From an uncultured Bacteroides sp. (GTDB lineage Bacteria > Bacteroidota > Bacteroidia > Bacteroidales > Bacteroidaceae): 64,000 nucleotides of DNA. Within the stretch, counting starts at the first letter, position 1, and each line of letters begins with the position of its first letter. Where the stretch lies: the NCBI GenBank assembly GCA_900766005.1, contig CAAFTU010000082.1, forward strand, positions 1 to 64,000. Reading direction: 5' to 3'. Position numbers and translations under genes: made by a program. Of the stretch, positions 8,800 to 17,950 are shown one piece after another. The notes under the pieces were generated by a model that saw only the letters and a program-made list of their open reading frames with translations, searched no databases and was not told the origin of the DNA.

Positions 8800-9945
8800 A
8801 TGGACTATATATTTCTACAAAATTATTGGTGGTTCCTAGTATCGTTACTGGGTGCTTTGTTGGTGTTCCTGCTCTTTGTGCAGGGTGGCAACTCTTTGCT
8901 GTTCACGCTGGGACGCAATGACGAAGAACGTGCCTTGCTGGTAAACTCCACAGGACGCAAGTGGGAGTTTACTTTTACCACCCTTGTCACTTTCGGCGGC
9001 GCCTTCTTCGCTTCTTTTCCGCTGTTCTACAGTACCAGCTTTGGCGGTGCTTACTGGTTGTGGATGATTATTCTTTTCAGTTTCGTATTGCAAGCTGTTT
9101 CATACGAGTTCCAGTCCAAGCTGGGCAATCTGCTGGGCAAACATACTTACCAATGGTTTCTGGTTATAAATGGTATTGTAGGGCCTCTATTGCTGGGAGG
9201 TGCGGTAGCCACATTCTTTACCGGCTCCAATTTCCTGGTTAATAAAGGAAACATGGGTAATGAGCTGATGCCTGTCATCAGCAGTTGGGCAAACGGATGG
9301 CACGGACTGGATGCGCTGACCAATCCTTGGAATCTGGTCTTGGGATTTGCCGTATTCTTCCTGGCCCGCCTTTTGGGCAATCTTTATTTTATCAATAACA
9401 TCCGGGATAAAGACTTAATCCCCCGCTGCCGCCGTCAGCTTATAACAGATGCTATTCCTTTCCTTATTCTATTTCTGGCATTTGTTATCCGTACTTTATT
9501 GGCTGATGGTTTCGCTGTAAATCCCGAGACAAAAGAAGTTTATATGGAACCTTACAAGTATTTCATCAATCTGATGGATATACCTCTATTGCTGGTATTG
9601 TTCCTATCAGGCGTTGTCGGGGTACTTTGGGGTATCGGAAGGGCTGTCTTCAGCAAGACTGCGACCAATGGTATCTGGTTTACCGGAATAGGAGTTGTAT
9701 TGACTGTATTAGCTTTATTGCTTTGTGCGGGATATAATAATACGGCTTATTACCCGTCCACAGCCGATCTACAAAGTTCGCTGACCTTGGCAAACAGTTG
9801 CTCCAGCGAATTTACCCTGCGCACCATGGCATACGTTTCCATTCTGGTACCTTTCGTTCTGGCCTATATTATTTATGCTTGGCGTGCCATAGACCGCAAG
9901 CCCATTACAGCAAAGGAACTGGAACAAGACGGACACGCTTATTAA
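8800..9945 (+). CDS. cydB: Cytochrome bd ubiquinol oxidase subunit II
   Basis: Second subunit of the bd oxidase, 381 aa, with about nine membrane helices. The N-terminus YIFLQNYWWFLVSLLGALLVFLLFVQGG is the typical CydB first helix with the conserved Trp pair and Gln-Gly. A VLWGIGRAVF stretch and a terminal LAYIIYAWRAID helix also fit the family. It pairs with CydA to hold haems b558, b595 and d. A strong terminator follows. Confidence 0.95.
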   Translation: MDYIFLQNYWWFLVSLLGALLVFLLFVQGGNSLLFTLGRNDEERALLVNSTGRKWEFTFTTLVTFGGAFFASFPLFYSTSFGGAYWLWMIILFSFVLQAVSYEFQSKLGNLLGKHTYQWFLVINGIVGPLLLGGAVATFFTGSNFLVNKGNMGNELMPVISSWANGWHGLDALTNPWNLVLGFAVFFLARLLGNLYFINNIRDKDLIPRCRRQLITDAIPFLILFLAFVIRTLLADGFAVNPETKEVYMEPYKYFINLMDIPLLLVLFLSGVVGVLWGIGRAVFSKTATNGIWFTGIGVVLTVLALLLCAGYNNTAYYPSTADLQSSLTLANSCSSEFTLRTMAYVSILVPFVLAYIIYAWRAIDRKPITAKELEQDGHAY

Positions 9946-9969
9946 AGAGTCTTAATGGATTATAGTGAA

Positions 9970-10006
9970 GGCATCCTGTTTTGCAAATAGCTGTAAACAG
10001 GATGCC
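9970..10006 (+). terminator. Terminator after cydB
   Basis: Perfect 12-bp stem GGCATCCTGTTT (9970-9981) with AAACAGGATGCC (9995-10006), 13-nt loop, then TTTCTAT. It closes the cyd operon before the candidate small RNA. Confidence 0.8.
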
Positions 10007-10055
10007 TTTCTATGTTAAATAACATTGTTTCAACCTATAAAATGAAGAGAATATC

Positions 10056-10085
10056 TTGCAAATTTCCGAAATATCCGTACCTTTG
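10056..10085 (+). promoter_or_regulatory. Promoter of the candidate small RNA
   Basis: TTG (10056-10058), 19-nt spacer, TACCTTTG (10078-10085), an exact match to the Bacteroides promoter consensus, with no open reading frame downstream. Confidence 0.7.
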
Positions 10086-10090
10086 CATTG

Positions 10091-10153
10091 TGTTTTTCAT
10101 AGTATTAGATTTAAGGTTAACAAAGGTTGGAGCAAGGCGTTGCTCCTTTTTTT
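10091..10153 (+). ncRNA. Candidate intergenic small RNA (about 62 nt)
   Basis: A consensus promoter is followed, about 45 nt downstream, by a compact terminator (GGAGCAA-GGCG-TTGCTCC, 10129-10146, then seven Ts). Together they define a transcript of roughly 62 nt with an unstructured A/T-rich 5' part that includes GGTTAACAAAGGTTGG. No ORF of useful length lies inside, and the next gene (pgl) is on the other strand, so this is not an mRNA leader. The pattern resembles short paralogous small RNAs reported in Bacteroides (for example the FopS group), but I cannot confirm family membership. Confidence 0.55.
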
Positions 10154-10240
10154 ATATCTATAGGAGACATAGCATCCATAGTTGATTCATTTCCCATCTA
10201 GAAAGTTATTTTCGTTTAAACTCTTCATCTAAAAGAAATA

Positions 10241-10954
10241 TTATGATACAAGTGATGCATACAGTTGCGAATTACGTGCATGATGCCAAATATAAGATGC
10301 CGGATAGACCCCTTCCTTGTTTTTATCAAGGATTTCTTTCAAAATACTGCATTTGTTCTCGCCCGTCACTAGAAAACAGGTATGCCGGGCTTCTATCAAG
10401 GGACGTCCCGTCATGCATATACGCACTGTTTTATTATAAGGATTGACGGACACCTCATACGGTTCCCCGGCGGTAAGAAGTTCCTGATGGTCGGGGAAAA
10501 TGGATGATGTATGCCCGTCCTCTCCTATCCCTAATAATACAAAATCAAAAACAGGCACACCGTCCACGGTCGGAACGGTGGTCTTGACTATGGAAGAATA
10601 CTGTTTGGCTTCTTCTTCGGGAGCGCCCTCACCCACAATACGGTAGCAATGACTGGCGGGAATACCTACCTTACTAAACAACAGACGATAGGCCAAGCCA
10701 AAGTTGCTCTGATCATCGCCAGGTGGCACACAACGCTCGTCTACCCAATAGAAATAAATACGGGACCAAGGGGTATATGCGGCATATTCACGCTCCCAAA
10801 CCTCAAAAAGTGTGGCAGGAGTAGTTCCTCCGGAAAGAGCAATGGTAAAAGGCCGTTCAAGCTCTTTATCCATCGCTTCCAATATATGAGTTATCAAGGT
10901 TTGCGACGCTTGTACAGGCGACGCATAAAAGTTATGGTCAATCATCTTATTCAC
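10241..10954 (-). CDS. pgl: 6-phosphogluconolactonase
   Basis: Hydrolyses 6-phosphogluconolactone to 6-phosphogluconate, second step of the oxidative pentose phosphate pathway. It has 237 aa, normal for the family. Visible motifs are the glucosamine-6-phosphate isomerase-like ALSGGTTP near residue 40, FYWVDERCVPPGDDQSNFG (substrate and catalytic region) and LLGIGEDGHTSSIFP. It is last in the minus-strand order gnd-zwf-pgl, 52 nt after zwf. Confidence 0.96.
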   Translation of the reverse strand: MNKMIDHNFYASPVQASQTLITHILEAMDKELERPFTIALSGGTTPATLFEVWEREYAAYTPWSRIYFYWVDERCVPPGDDQSNFGLAYRLLFSKVGIPASHCYRIVGEGAPEEEAKQYSSIVKTTVPTVDGVPVFDFVLLGIGEDGHTSSIFPDHQELLTAGEPYEVSVNPYNKTVRICMTGRPLIEARHTCFLVTGENKCSILKEILDKNKEGVYPASYIWHHARNSQLYASLVS

Positions 10955-11006
10955 TATTTATTACTTAGAGTTTGCTGTTTTAAATTTACTATCCACAGAT
11001 GACGAC

Positions 11007-12515
11007 TTACAATTTACAGTATAAATTGGAATGTGTCAGATTCTTGCACGGGTTTGTCCATTCGGAATGACTGCGGTTGATCAATACATCCGCTTCTTTC
11101 GGTCCCCATGTTCCTGCAGGATACCCATAAAGAGGAGTTTCGGGATGCTTCTTCCAATAATCCAGAATCTTATCAAAGTAAGTCCAGCTCTCGTCCACAG
11201 CATCGGAACGGGTAAAAAGTGTAGGATCACCCACCAGACTGTCTTCCAACAGGCGTACATACGCATCCCCCGTTTCCTGATCGTGCTGGTCATAGCTGAA
11301 GTCCATCTCCATGGTTCCCATATAGAAACCGGCACCAGGTTCTTTCATGGCTATGCGCTGAAGAATTCCCTCGTCGGGTTGAATACGGATAATCAGTTCC
11401 TCACCTTTGTAAAAGCCTTCCTTCATTTGGAACATCTGCATAGGAGCAGGTTTGAAATGAACCACAATTTCGGTCACCTTGGTAGGCATCTGCTTTCCGG
11501 TACGGATATAAAAAGGCACTCCCTGCCAACGCCAGTTATCCACATACAGACACATCGCCACGTAGGTATCTGTACGGGAATCAGGACGAACATTCTTTTC
11601 TTCACGATAACCGATACGGTCATCACCAGCAATATATTGTCCGCGGATGACATTATCACGGATATACTTATCAGTCAGCGGACGAAGGGATTGGTAGACC
11701 TTGATCACCTCGTTACGGAAACCATTCTTGTCAAACTTGGCCGGTGGTTCCATGGCAGTAATAGCAAGCAACTGCATCAAATGGTTCTGTACCATATCGC
11801 GCAGAGCTCCCGCCCCGTCATAATATCCTCCGCGAGTACCTATACCCATATTTTCCACCGCAGTGATTTCTACATAATCTATATAGTTACGGTTCCATAT
11901 CGGTTCGTAAATAGTACTTCCAAAACGGGTCACCATAATATTCTGCACCGTTTCCTTGCCCAGAAAATGATCGATGCGGTAGATATCCTCTTCTTTAAAA
12001 TAAGCGGCATAGATTTTATTTAGTTTCTGAGCGGAAGCCAGGTCGTATCCGAAAGGCTTCTCGACAATGATACGCTTTAATCCAGGCTTTTTCAACAAGC
12101 CCGCATCATGCAGACATTTCGGAATCAATTCATAAAGCAAGGGCGGAGTTGCCAGATAGAACAAATAGTTCCCATTATTCTCATATTGAGGCGAAAGCTC
12201 CTTCAAACGGTCATTCAACAGAAAATAAGTGGTTTCGTCAGCCGGGTCCATGGACTGGTAATGAACAGTAGAGAGAAAATCGTCCAATGTTTCCATTTCC
12301 TCTTTAGTAAGAAAACCGAATTTTATCAGTTCTTCTTTCAGATAGGCACGATAGGTCTCGTCCGTGTATGCAGTACGGGCACAGCCGATAATGGCAAAAT
12401 GCTCGGGGAAGCGTTTCCCGTTATGTATCTTTATCAAGGCAGGCATCAGTTTGCGCCGGGTTAAATCACCGGATGCACCGAAGATGACCAAAAATAAACT
12501 ATGTGGTAAACTCAT
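11007..12515 (-). CDS. zwf: Glucose-6-phosphate 1-dehydrogenase
   Basis: Oxidises glucose 6-phosphate with NAD(P)+, the entry step of the oxidative pentose phosphate pathway. It has 502 aa. The nucleotide-binding FGASGDLTRRKLMPAL is at about 11-26. The catalytic signature RIDHFLGKETVQNI (about 180-193) contains the His/Lys active-site residues, and EKPFGYDLASA precedes it. It sits between gnd (48 nt upstream) and pgl, so all three enzymes of the oxidative branch are co-transcribed. Confidence 0.97.
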   Translation of the reverse strand: MSLPHSLFLVIFGASGDLTRRKLMPALIKIHNGKRFPEHFAIIGCARTAYTDETYRAYLKEELIKFGFLTKEEMETLDDFLSTVHYQSMDPADETTYFLLNDRLKELSPQYENNGNYLFYLATPPLLYELIPKCLHDAGLLKKPGLKRIIVEKPFGYDLASAQKLNKIYAAYFKEEDIYRIDHFLGKETVQNIMVTRFGSTIYEPIWNRNYIDYVEITAVENMGIGTRGGYYDGAGALRDMVQNHLMQLLAITAMEPPAKFDKNGFRNEVIKVYQSLRPLTDKYIRDNVIRGQYIAGDDRIGYREEKNVRPDSRTDTYVAMCLYVDNWRWQGVPFYIRTGKQMPTKVTEIVVHFKPAPMQMFQMKEGFYKGEELIIRIQPDEGILQRIAMKEPGAGFYMGTMEMDFSYDQHDQETGDAYVRLLEDSLVGDPTLFTRSDAVDESWTYFDKILDYWKKHPETPLYGYPAGTWGPKEADVLINRSHSEWTNPCKNLTHSNLYCKL

Positions 12516-12563
12516 GATTCTTTCTTTTAAAAATGAATGTATAATGCTTTGTGTTGCGACATA

Positions 12564-14000
12564 TCAATAGTTGTCTTCCCAATGTTCGTGGAAAAATTCC
12601 CCCCGTGGACTGTCCACACGCTCGAAGGTATGAGCTCCGAAATAATCACGCATCGCTTGAATCATATTGGCTGGGGAACGGTTGGTGGTCAAACCTAGAA
12701 AATAATTCAACGCTGCGGAAAGTACAGGTACGGGCAACCCTTCTCTCAACATGACACCGATGTATTTCTTCCACGCGGGCAGGGCTTCCATTACTTCCCG
12801 TCCGAAATGCTCGTCCAGCAACAGATGCGACAATCCCGGTGCACGGTGATAGGCCTCGGCAATGTCGTTCAGAAAAGCAGAACGAATAATGCATCCGGCG
12901 CGCCACAACAGCGCGATAGTGGAAAGATTCAACTTCCAGCCATATTGCTCACTGGCAGTGCACATCAGAGCAAACCCTTGCGCATAGCCTGTCAGACGAG
13001 CCGCATATAAGGTACTTTCCAATCCGATCACCGTATCCTGATAATTATATACCGGATGATTCTCCACATGCATATAATGTTTGGACATCAGCACGCGCAA
13101 GTTCTTCTCTGCCGACAGATTACGGGCAAAAACCGCCTCGGCAATCACGCCCAGTGGTGTATTTAGTTGTAGGGAGTTAATGACACTCCAGCGACCCGTT
13201 CCTTTTTGTCCCGCAGCATCCAGAATGTTATCGAGCAAATAATCGCCTCCTTCTTCTTTATGACGCAGAATGGCCGAAGTAATCTCTATCAGGTAACTAT
13301 GCAGACGTCCTTTGTCCCATTGTTCAAAAATATCCGCCATCTGTTCATTCTTCAACGCCAGCAGGTGCTTCATGGCGAAATAAGTTTCAGCAATCAGCTG
13401 CATATCCCCATATTCTATGCCATTATGCACCATTTTTACATAGTGGCCTGCGCCACCGGGACCTACCCACTCACAACACGGAGTACCATCCTCAGCTTTT
13501 GCCGCAATACTTTTCAGCATCGGCTGAATGACTGACCATGCCTCTTGCGCACCACCGGGCATGATGGACGCTCCATGCAAAGCACCCTCCTCACCTCCTG
13601 AAATGCCGCAACCTACAAAGTACATTCCTTTATCATAAAGTTCCTTTACACGACGTTCCGTATCTTCATAATAAGAGTTGCCTCCGTCAATGAGGATATC
13701 ACCCTTTTCCATCAAAGGAAACAGCTTGCCCGTCAGTTCATCGACAGCGGGACCCGCCTGTACCATCAAAAGGATGACACGCGGAGTTTTCAGTGCTTCG
13801 ACAAAATCTGTCAGTTCATTACTGCCTATGATGCCTTTTCCTTTGGCGCGGTTGGCTATAAAGTGTTCCACTACATTTTCTTCTTTTCCAGGAACGGTAC
13901 GGTTCCATACTACAACCTTCCATCCCTTGTTGGCAAGATTCAGAGCAAGGTTCTGCCCCATCACACCTAATCCGATTAATCCTATATCTGCCTTTTCCAT
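12564..14000 (-). CDS. gnd: 6-phosphogluconate dehydrogenase, decarboxylating
   Basis: Converts 6-phosphogluconate to ribulose 5-phosphate and CO2, yielding NADPH. It has 478 aa, the long dimeric form. The Rossmann motif GLGVMGQNLALNLANKG is at about 10-26, IDGGNSYYEDT at about 102-112, and the catalytic region GPGGAGHYVKMVHNGIEYGDMQ (conserved Lys and Asn) near 180-200. First gene of gnd-zwf-pgl. Its start is about 85 nt from the divergent symporter gene, so the two promoters share one short region. Confidence 0.97.
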   Translation of the reverse strand: MEKADIGLIGLGVMGQNLALNLANKGWKVVVWNRTVPGKEENVVEHFIANRAKGKGIIGSNELTDFVEALKTPRVILLMVQAGPAVDELTGKLFPLMEKGDILIDGGNSYYEDTERRVKELYDKGMYFVGCGISGGEEGALHGASIMPGGAQEAWSVIQPMLKSIAAKAEDGTPCCEWVGPGGAGHYVKMVHNGIEYGDMQLIAETYFAMKHLLALKNEQMADIFEQWDKGRLHSYLIEITSAILRHKEEGGDYLLDNILDAAGQKGTGRWSVINSLQLNTPLGVIAEAVFARNLSAEKNLRVLMSKHYMHVENHPVYNYQDTVIGLESTLYAARLTGYAQGFALMCTASEQYGWKLNLSTIALLWRAGCIIRSAFLNDIAEAYHRAPGLSHLLLDEHFGREVMEALPAWKKYIGVMLREGLPVPVLSAALNYFLGLTTNRSPANMIQAMRDYFGAHTFERVDSPRGEFFHEHWEDNY

Positions 14001-14052
14001 AAATTATTCTTTTTATATTTAACAATTTGATAGGTTATTTGTTCAATAATTC

Positions 14053-14060
14053 TATCTTTG
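14053..14060 (+). promoter_or_regulatory. -7 box of the dicarboxylate symporter gene
   Basis: TATCTTTG at 14053-14060, 24 nt before the ATG at 14085. The nearest upstream TTTG (14026-14029) is 23 nt away, a little longer than the usual spacer. Confidence 0.5.
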
Positions 14061-14084
14061 CAATTTGAATAATAACACATTATC

Positions 14085-15263
14085 ATGAAGAGGTTAAAAA
14101 TCGGCTTATTAGCCCGAATTATCATCGCCATCACATTGGGTATAGGATTCGGAAACGTTCTTCCCGGCGAATTGGTCAGAGTATTTGTGACTTTCAACGG
14201 AATCTTCAGCGAATTTTTGGGTTTCATCATTCCACTGATTATTCTCGGACTGGTCACTCCTGCCATTGCCGATATCGGTAAGGAGGCAGGAAAGATGCTG
14301 GTGATAACGACATTGGTAGCATACAGCGCCACGTTGTTCTCCGGTTTCCTGTCTTATTTCACCGGAGTGACTTTTTTCCCTTCCATGATTACTCCGGGAG
14401 CACCGATAGAACAAATCAGCGAGGCACATGATATTTCTCCATTCTTCACTGTAGCCATCCCCCCGGTGATGAATGTGATGACTTCCTTGATTTTAGCCTT
14501 CACACTAGGTCTGGGCATCGCACATTTGGATAGTACAGCGCTGAAAAACGTATGTAACGATTTCAAAGAAATCATAGTCAAAACCATCCAGACGGTGATT
14601 CTGCCCCTACTGCCTATCTATATATTCGGTATATTCCTGAATATGACCCATTCCGGACAGGTATATAACATTCTGATGGTATTTATCAAGATCATCGGAG
14701 TCATTTTCCTGCTTCACATCTTCCTGTTGGTTTTTCAATATACCATTGCAGCGCTGTTTGTACATCGGAATCCGTTCAAACTACTGGGAAAGATGATGCC
14801 TGCCTATTTCACAGCATTGGGCACACAGTCATCGGCAGCCACCATTCCGGTGACTTTGCGACAGACTGTCAAGAATGGGGTCACGGAGGATATAGCCGGA
14901 TTTGTCATTCCGCTATGTGCCACAATTCATCTGTCGGGAAGCACGTTGAAGATTGTTGCTTGCGCACTGGCACTGATGATTATGCAAGGAATGCCATTTG
15001 ATTTCCCCATGTTTGCAGGATTCATCTTTATGCTGGGAATCACGATGGTAGCTGCACCGGGAGTACCGGGAGGAGCCATCATGGCTGCATTGGGGATCCT
15101 GTCTTCCATGCTGGGATTCGGAGAAAGTGAACAGGCTTTGATGATAGCACTTTACATTGCCATGGATAGTTTCGGTACTGCTTGTAATGTGACGGGCGAT
15201 GGGGCTATCGCATTGATTATTGATAAGTTTTTCGGAAAGAAAAATCTCCGGTCCATACAATAA
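14085..15263 (+). CDS. Dicarboxylate/amino acid:cation symporter (DAACS/SDF family)
   Basis: Inner-membrane symporter, 392 aa, eight helices plus two re-entrant hairpins. SDF-family hallmarks are the Ser-rich hairpin TALGTQSSAATIPVTL (about 245-260), the substrate/Na site APGVPGGAIMAAL (about 325-337) and DSFGTACNVTGDGAIALIIDK near the C-terminus. Substrates in this family include glutamate, aspartate, C4-dicarboxylates and serine/threonine, and I cannot choose among them. It lies beside a minus-strand operon for C4-dicarboxylate exchange and asparaginase, which weakly favours aspartate or dicarboxylates. Confidence 0.92.
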   Translation: MKRLKIGLLARIIIAITLGIGFGNVLPGELVRVFVTFNGIFSEFLGFIIPLIILGLVTPAIADIGKEAGKMLVITTLVAYSATLFSGFLSYFTGVTFFPSMITPGAPIEQISEAHDISPFFTVAIPPVMNVMTSLILAFTLGLGIAHLDSTALKNVCNDFKEIIVKTIQTVILPLLPIYIFGIFLNMTHSGQVYNILMVFIKIIGVIFLLHIFLLVFQYTIAALFVHRNPFKLLGKMMPAYFTALGTQSSAATIPVTLRQTVKNGVTEDIAGFVIPLCATIHLSGSTLKIVACALALMIMQGMPFDFPMFAGFIFMLGITMVAAPGVPGGAIMAALGILSSMLGFGESEQALMIALYIAMDSFGTACNVTGDGAIALIIDKFFGKKNLRSIQ

Positions 15264-15410
15264 ACAGGAAAAATATTCCCGAATCAGATAAAGTCAGGAA
15301 ACTCTGTAACCCATTCATGAAAAGTTGCCAGGCTGATTTATGACGTGTATGATAAAAAAGGTAACGGCTTTAATTCTGATAAAAGAAAGACATTTTCATG
15401 ATAAATAGCA

Positions 15411-15432
15411 GGCAGGCAACAAGTTGCCTGCC
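15411..15432. terminator. Bidirectional hairpin between symporter and porin genes
   Basis: Perfect 10-bp inverted repeat GGCAGGCAAC / GTTGCCTGCC separated by AA. The flanking T-runs are weak on both sides. It sits between the converging 3' ends of the symporter and porin genes and could end both transcripts. Confidence 0.6.
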
Positions 15433-15467
15433 GATTCTTCATAACAAACAAAAAAGGAAAGCATGAG

Positions 15468-16637
15468 CTAGAATACAGGCATCTGCCAAATGAATCCCAC
15501 TGACACACGATGGGTACTGAAATTGTCCTCACCCAACGCCTTTGCACGATCGGTATATTTATAGGAACGCCCCACGTATGCCAGGAAGAAGTGCAGATTG
15601 CTCTCCATCGGATAAAATTCTATACCTCCTGCATATCCCCATGCCGTGCGATATTTCCCTTTTTCCACTTCATCACTTGCCTTATAAACGGAAGCAGTTT
15701 CATACATTCCTTTTGCAAACAAGTTCCACTTTGGGGCAAAACGATAATTCACATGCAACACATAGGACATATATTCGGCATTAAAAGCATTGTGTGCCTG
15801 ATTATCAGTTCCTACGATGTTAGTTATAATCCCTTTACGGTCTACTCCTTCACGAGAATACATCCAGTCAAAATAGGCATGCCATTTAGGGCTGAAATTA
15901 AATTCATTACCCAAAGCGTAATAATACATCTTTTCGCCCTTCGTTTCGTTCATAACAGAGGCAGACCAACGGGTTTTGAAAACATCCAGGAAATTTCCGT
16001 TCCAGTTCAAGGTATAAACTAACGGCAGTTTGGTACGTTCCAAATCCCCATACATCTCCTCGGACGGCCCGTTCAGGCTGTTCAATACCTGAAATTGTAT
16101 CTGCTGATAAGGATTATAGTTGTATGCCACATTCAAACCGGTCATGAAGTTACTCATGTGCTCTATCATGTCACTATATTCGTAAATATCAATCGGATTC
16201 AAATCAAATTCTATACCACCATACGAGACACATTGCTTTCCGGCAAAAAATGAGAACTTATTTAATCTGATGCCTACTCCTGCCCAATCTATGCTGGTAG
16301 GTACATTATCTATATTGCCGGAACCATCGTTACCCCGATTCAGACGCTGACGGTAACGGTAACTCAACCAATCATTGATATCCCCCTTCATTTCGATACG
16401 GAGCTGCTTCATTTCGAATGCGCCCTGATCAAATCCGGAATCATTCCATTTCATGTTGAAATCACCGTGCATATTAAGATAGAGATTGAACTTGTCCGTT
16501 TTCTTCTTGATACCGGTGACTTCTTCAAACAGGCTTTTGTCACCGACCATGAAATCACTTCCGGAAGATTGGGCATATAAAGAGTAAGTACCTGAGACAG
16601 CAAGGGCTGTCAGGCATACTAACATTATTCTTTTCAT
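15468..16637 (-). CDS. Outer-membrane porin-like protein, last gene of the dcu/asparaginase operon
   Basis: Secreted beta-barrel, 389 aa. A signal peptide ends near residue 22 (VSGTYSLYAQ). The mature protein has alternating strands with aromatic girdles and typical porin stretches such as FNLYLNMHGDFNMKW (about 50-64) and SFFAGKQCVSYGGIEFDLNP. It ends in a strand with Phe as last residue (IWQMPVF), as outer-membrane proteins do. It resembles OprP/OprO-like porins. It follows ansB by 87 nt, with a strong hairpin in the gap, and may admit asparagine, aspartate or dicarboxylates. That substrate is inference from neighbours only. Confidence 0.85.
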   Translation of the reverse strand: MKRIMLVCLTALAVSGTYSLYAQSSGSDFMVGDKSLFEEVTGIKKKTDKFNLYLNMHGDFNMKWNDSGFDQGAFEMKQLRIEMKGDINDWLSYRYRQRLNRGNDGSGNIDNVPTSIDWAGVGIRLNKFSFFAGKQCVSYGGIEFDLNPIDIYEYSDMIEHMSNFMTGLNVAYNYNPYQQIQFQVLNSLNGPSEEMYGDLERTKLPLVYTLNWNGNFLDVFKTRWSASVMNETKGEKMYYYALGNEFNFSPKWHAYFDWMYSREGVDRKGIITNIVGTDNQAHNAFNAEYMSYVLHVNYRFAPKWNLFAKGMYETASVYKASDEVEKGKYRTAWGYAGGIEFYPMESNLHFFLAYVGRSYKYTDRAKALGEDNFSTHRVSVGFIWQMPVF

Positions 16638-16665
16638 AAGTCAAAGTTTTAGGTTATAATGTATT

Positions 16666-16699
16666 CTCTTTTTCTTTTATGCGCGCAAAAGAAAAAGAG
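16666..16699. other. A/T-rich hairpin between asparaginase and porin genes
   Basis: CTCTTTTTCTTTT (16666-16678) and AAAAGAAAAAGAG (16687-16699) form a perfect 13-bp stem with an 8-nt GC-rich loop. Lying inside an apparent operon, it may partly terminate or process the transcript before the porin gene. Confidence 0.55.
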
Positions 16700-16724
16700 A
16701 TAAAAAGAAAAAGTGCCGGATGGA

Positions 16725-17783
16725 CTAGTATACGTTGAAGTATTCCTGAATCTTCTTCCAGTCTTTTGTTTTAGTTAATGCCAACATCAACAACACACGC
16801 GCTTTCTGAGGATTCAACTCTTGTGAAGCCACGAATTGATATTTATTATCATCCACCTCGGCATCCAATGTGGTCGGTCCGGTAGGAACACGGCTGGAAC
16901 GCACTACCAAAATACCTTGCTGACGGGCCTTTTCCAATATCGGAAACAAATTCTGATGAATGTTGCCATTCCCCACACCGGCATGAATAATACCTTGGTA
17001 ACCATTATTCAGAAAAGGGATCATAACATCAGCCTCTACATTGGAATAACTGTAAACGATACCTACTTTCGGCAGCTTGTCAAGGTGGGCCACATCAAAA
17101 TCGGAACCGGTGGTATGGCGTTTCAAAGATTCCATATTATAAAAAACCTTACCATTCAATACATATCCCAACGCACCGGAGTTAGGAGACTGGAAAGTCT
17201 GTACATCCACCGTATTGGTCTTCATGGCTCCGTGGGCTCCCAAAATCAAACCGTTCATGGCAATTACGACACCTTTACCCCGTGATTCCCTAGCAGCGGC
17301 AGTAACTACCGCATTATACAAGTTCAACGGTCCGTCCGCACTCATGGCCGTAGAGGGGCGCATGGCTCCTACCAATACAACAGGCTTGTCACTCTTCACA
17401 GTCAAGTTCAGGAAAAAGGCGGTTTCTTCCATTGTGTCAGTTCCGTGAGTAATCACGATACCGTCCACATCTCCACGGCTGAAAAGCTCGTTGATACGCT
17501 TGGCCAACGTCAGCCATACGGCATCATTCATGTCCTGAGAACCGATTTTTACAATCTGTTCCCCGGTCACATTGGCTATTTTGTTCACTTCGGGAACCGC
17601 TTCCAGCAATGTGCTGATAGCCACCTGTCCGGCAGTATAATTTGTTTTAGTAGCCGAAGCGCCTGTTCCGGCAATAGTCCCCCCTGTAGCCAATATATGG
17701 ATATTAGGCTTTTGGGAGACAGCAGCCAATGTGGTACATACCAGCATTGCCGCCATAAGGCTGAGTTTTCTTAATCCGTTCAT
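16725..17783 (-). CDS. ansB: Periplasmic type II L-asparaginase
   Basis: Hydrolyses asparagine to aspartate and ammonia, 352 aa from the chosen start. I start at the ATG at 17783, because an upstream in-frame extension adds 20 residues before a clean signal peptide (MNGLRKLSLMAAML...AVSQ). The first active-site Thr is in ILATGGTIAG and the second in THGTDTMEETAFFL. GAMRPSTAMSADGPLNLYNAV is also typical. Export to the periplasm and an adjacent Dcu-type transporter suggest that asparagine is turned outside the cytoplasm into aspartate, which is then taken up in exchange for succinate. Confidence 0.96.
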   Translation of the reverse strand: MNGLRKLSLMAAMLVCTTLAAVSQKPNIHILATGGTIAGTGASATKTNYTAGQVAISTLLEAVPEVNKIANVTGEQIVKIGSQDMNDAVWLTLAKRINELFSRGDVDGIVITHGTDTMEETAFFLNLTVKSDKPVVLVGAMRPSTAMSADGPLNLYNAVVTAAARESRGKGVVIAMNGLILGAHGAMKTNTVDVQTFQSPNSGALGYVLNGKVFYNMESLKRHTTGSDFDVAHLDKLPKVGIVYSYSNVEADVMIPFLNNGYQGIIHAGVGNGNIHQNLFPILEKARQQGILVVRSSRVPTGPTTLDAEVDDNKYQFVASQELNPQKARVLLMLALTKTKDWKKIQEYFNVY

Positions 17784-17950
17784 AATCTTTTCAAGTTTAG
17801 GTTTTATTACTATAATAATTATTTGGAAATTTTGTTCACACAAAGAAGAAGATGTGCCGATGATATATATGTATACATCGAATCATTATAAATGTTACAG
17901 GCAGAAGATCACTCATCTTCAAGTCCGACTACACCTACCCCCTTTCCTTT

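Noticed and set aside
11031..12023. 330-codon plus-strand ORF opposite zwf
   Set aside because: A long antisense opening opposite a clear glucose-6-phosphate dehydrogenase; no domain, signal or promoter.
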